A stretch of DNA of 46,598 bases from Butyrivibrio sp. GTDB taxonomy: Bacteria; Bacillota; Clostridia; Lachnospirales; Lachnospiraceae. How positions within the stretch are numbered: position 1 is the stretch's first letter; every line of letters begins with the position of its first letter. The notes under the pieces are model-generated. The model ran no database searches and was not told the origin of the DNA. It worked only from the letters and a program-made list of their open reading frames with translations. The stretch is from positions 1 to 46,598 of the forward strand of contig JAEEXE010000024.1 of NCBI GenBank assembly GCA_016291375.1, written 5' to 3'. Of the stretch, positions 45,880 to 46,598 are shown in pieces. The position numbers were made by a program, and so were the translations under genes.

Positions 45880-46598
45880 TTAGTCTACTTTTACGTCAGG
45901 ATACTTCTCAACGATAGCTGTCTTGAATGCAGCAGTAGCCTGTTCAAGAGTAGCGTTTCCGTCGAAGTAGTTCTTCATAGCCTTCTGGAACTCTTCGTTA
46001 CAACCCTGATCGTATGCGCACTGATTTGAAAGATCGCAGTTCTCAGCGCCCTTTGCGAAAAGTGCAAGAGGATTCTGTCCACCAAGTACCTTGAATGCGA
46101 ATTCATCCTTGCCTGCTGCCTCTTCCATAGCGGGCTTGTTGTTTACGAAATCACTATCAGCTGTAACGATATCAAGCATGATATCCTTGTTTGTTGTAAG
46201 AGCCTTCATGATGTCTGCGATGATGCCGGGATTATCTGTTCCCTGAGCTGCGCAGATCCATGTTCCACCCCAGAAGAATCCCTGAGGTCCCTCAGTTGCT
46301 CCCCAACCACCTGCATTAGCGATTGAGCCTTCCTTATCAGCAGCCATTGAGAAGTTGATCATCCAAGCGGGTCCAAAGTAGCAGAATACCTTTCCGTCAG
46401 GATAGAATCCCTTGTTCCAGTCTTCGCTCCAAAGATCTGAAGTTGAAGCAACCTCACCCTTGTCAGCCATTTCCTTAGACATCTCAACCCACTTCATGAT
46501 GTTCTCGTCGATAACAACCTTGCCATCCTGTACCCACTTACCTGATACGTTGTTAGAGAATACACGATAAGCATCGTTTGTTGTAGCTGTCATGCTGT
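45880..46598 (-). CDS. Sugar ABC transporter substrate-binding protein, 5' end beyond window
   Basis: About 239 codons of the C-terminal half of an extracellular solute-binding protein are visible; the reading frame stays open to the window edge, so the start and signal lie outside. Patterns include KWVEMSKEMADKGEVAST, FCYFGPAWMINF (ligand-pocket aromatics) and FFWGGTWICAAQGTDNP. It is the first gene of the second operon, with two permeases downstream. No substrate clue is in view. Confidence 0.9.
   Translation of the reverse strand, partial: SMTATTNDAYRVFSNNVSGKWVQDGKVVIDENIMKWVEMSKEMADKGEVASTSDLWSEDWNKGFYPDGKVFCYFGPAWMINFSMAADKEGSIANAGGWGATEGPQGFFWGGTWICAAQGTDNPGIIADIMKALTTNKDIMLDIVTADSDFVNNKPAMEEAAGKDEFAFKVLGGQNPLALFAKGAENCDLSNQCAYDQGCNEEFQKAMKNYFDGNATLEQATAAFKTAIVEKYPDVKVD

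Overview
The window looks like a chromosomal segment of a Lachnospiraceae-type Firmicute, most like Butyrivibrio or Pseudobutyrivibrio. The grounds are low-GC coding with AGGAGG-type ribosome binding sites, RNase J, an ACT/HTH protein of the UPF0735 type, DUF2225 and DUF6044 families, and several ATPase-less sugar ABC operons. Genus is an inference from gene content. No rRNA, tRNA, CRISPR array, transposase or phage gene was seen.

Layout. 1-771: the 5' part of a lipoprotein gene with a 16-residue Gln/Ala repeat. 961-2828: clpP-clpX. 2968-10900: a pectin or hemicellulose oligosaccharide locus with a binding protein, two permeases, an (alpha/alpha)6 glycosidase, a GH28-like enzyme, an AraC regulator and a divergent GH43 enzyme. 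11102-12592: tig with a long basic tail. The sugar locus therefore separates tig from clpPX, which are normally neighbours. 13051-15066: a chemoreceptor. 15116-15739: a 624-bp foldback element. 15747-20028: a LURP-one-like protein, a lipoprotein, a small protein and a MalT-like LuxR regulator. 20116-22186: a DJ-1 protein, a membrane protein with an XRE regulator, and a CYTH protein. 22281-24858: malQ-lacI. 24996-26525: a PfkB-like protein with altered catalytic residues and a TetR regulator. 26699-29640: an acidic membrane-anchored protein, DUF2225 and glnS. 29743-33952: guaB followed by a GGDEF/EAL protein. 34014-35538: two membrane proteins. 35846-38975: an aspartate-family amino-acid group (ACT/HTH regulator, hom, aspartate kinase). 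39158-43755: RNase J, a candidate small RNA or leader, a DUF6044 membrane protein and a UbiA-type prenyltransferase. 43975-46598: a second sugar ABC operon, cut by the window end.

The most unusual content is non-coding. Two repeat families occur. One is the 624-bp near-palindrome at 15116-15739, with a 66-bp relative at 22201-22266. The other is a structured element of about 135 nt at 10920-11054 and 35615-35745, whose stems keep pairing while their sequences differ. All four copies lie between convergent genes. Candidate operators were also found for the AraC, LuxR and LacI regulators, each as a shared or palindromic site in the expected promoters.

All start choices were made by eye from ribosome binding sites. 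Several differ from the longest reading frame because the longer frame begins inside the ribosome binding site with GTG or TTG.
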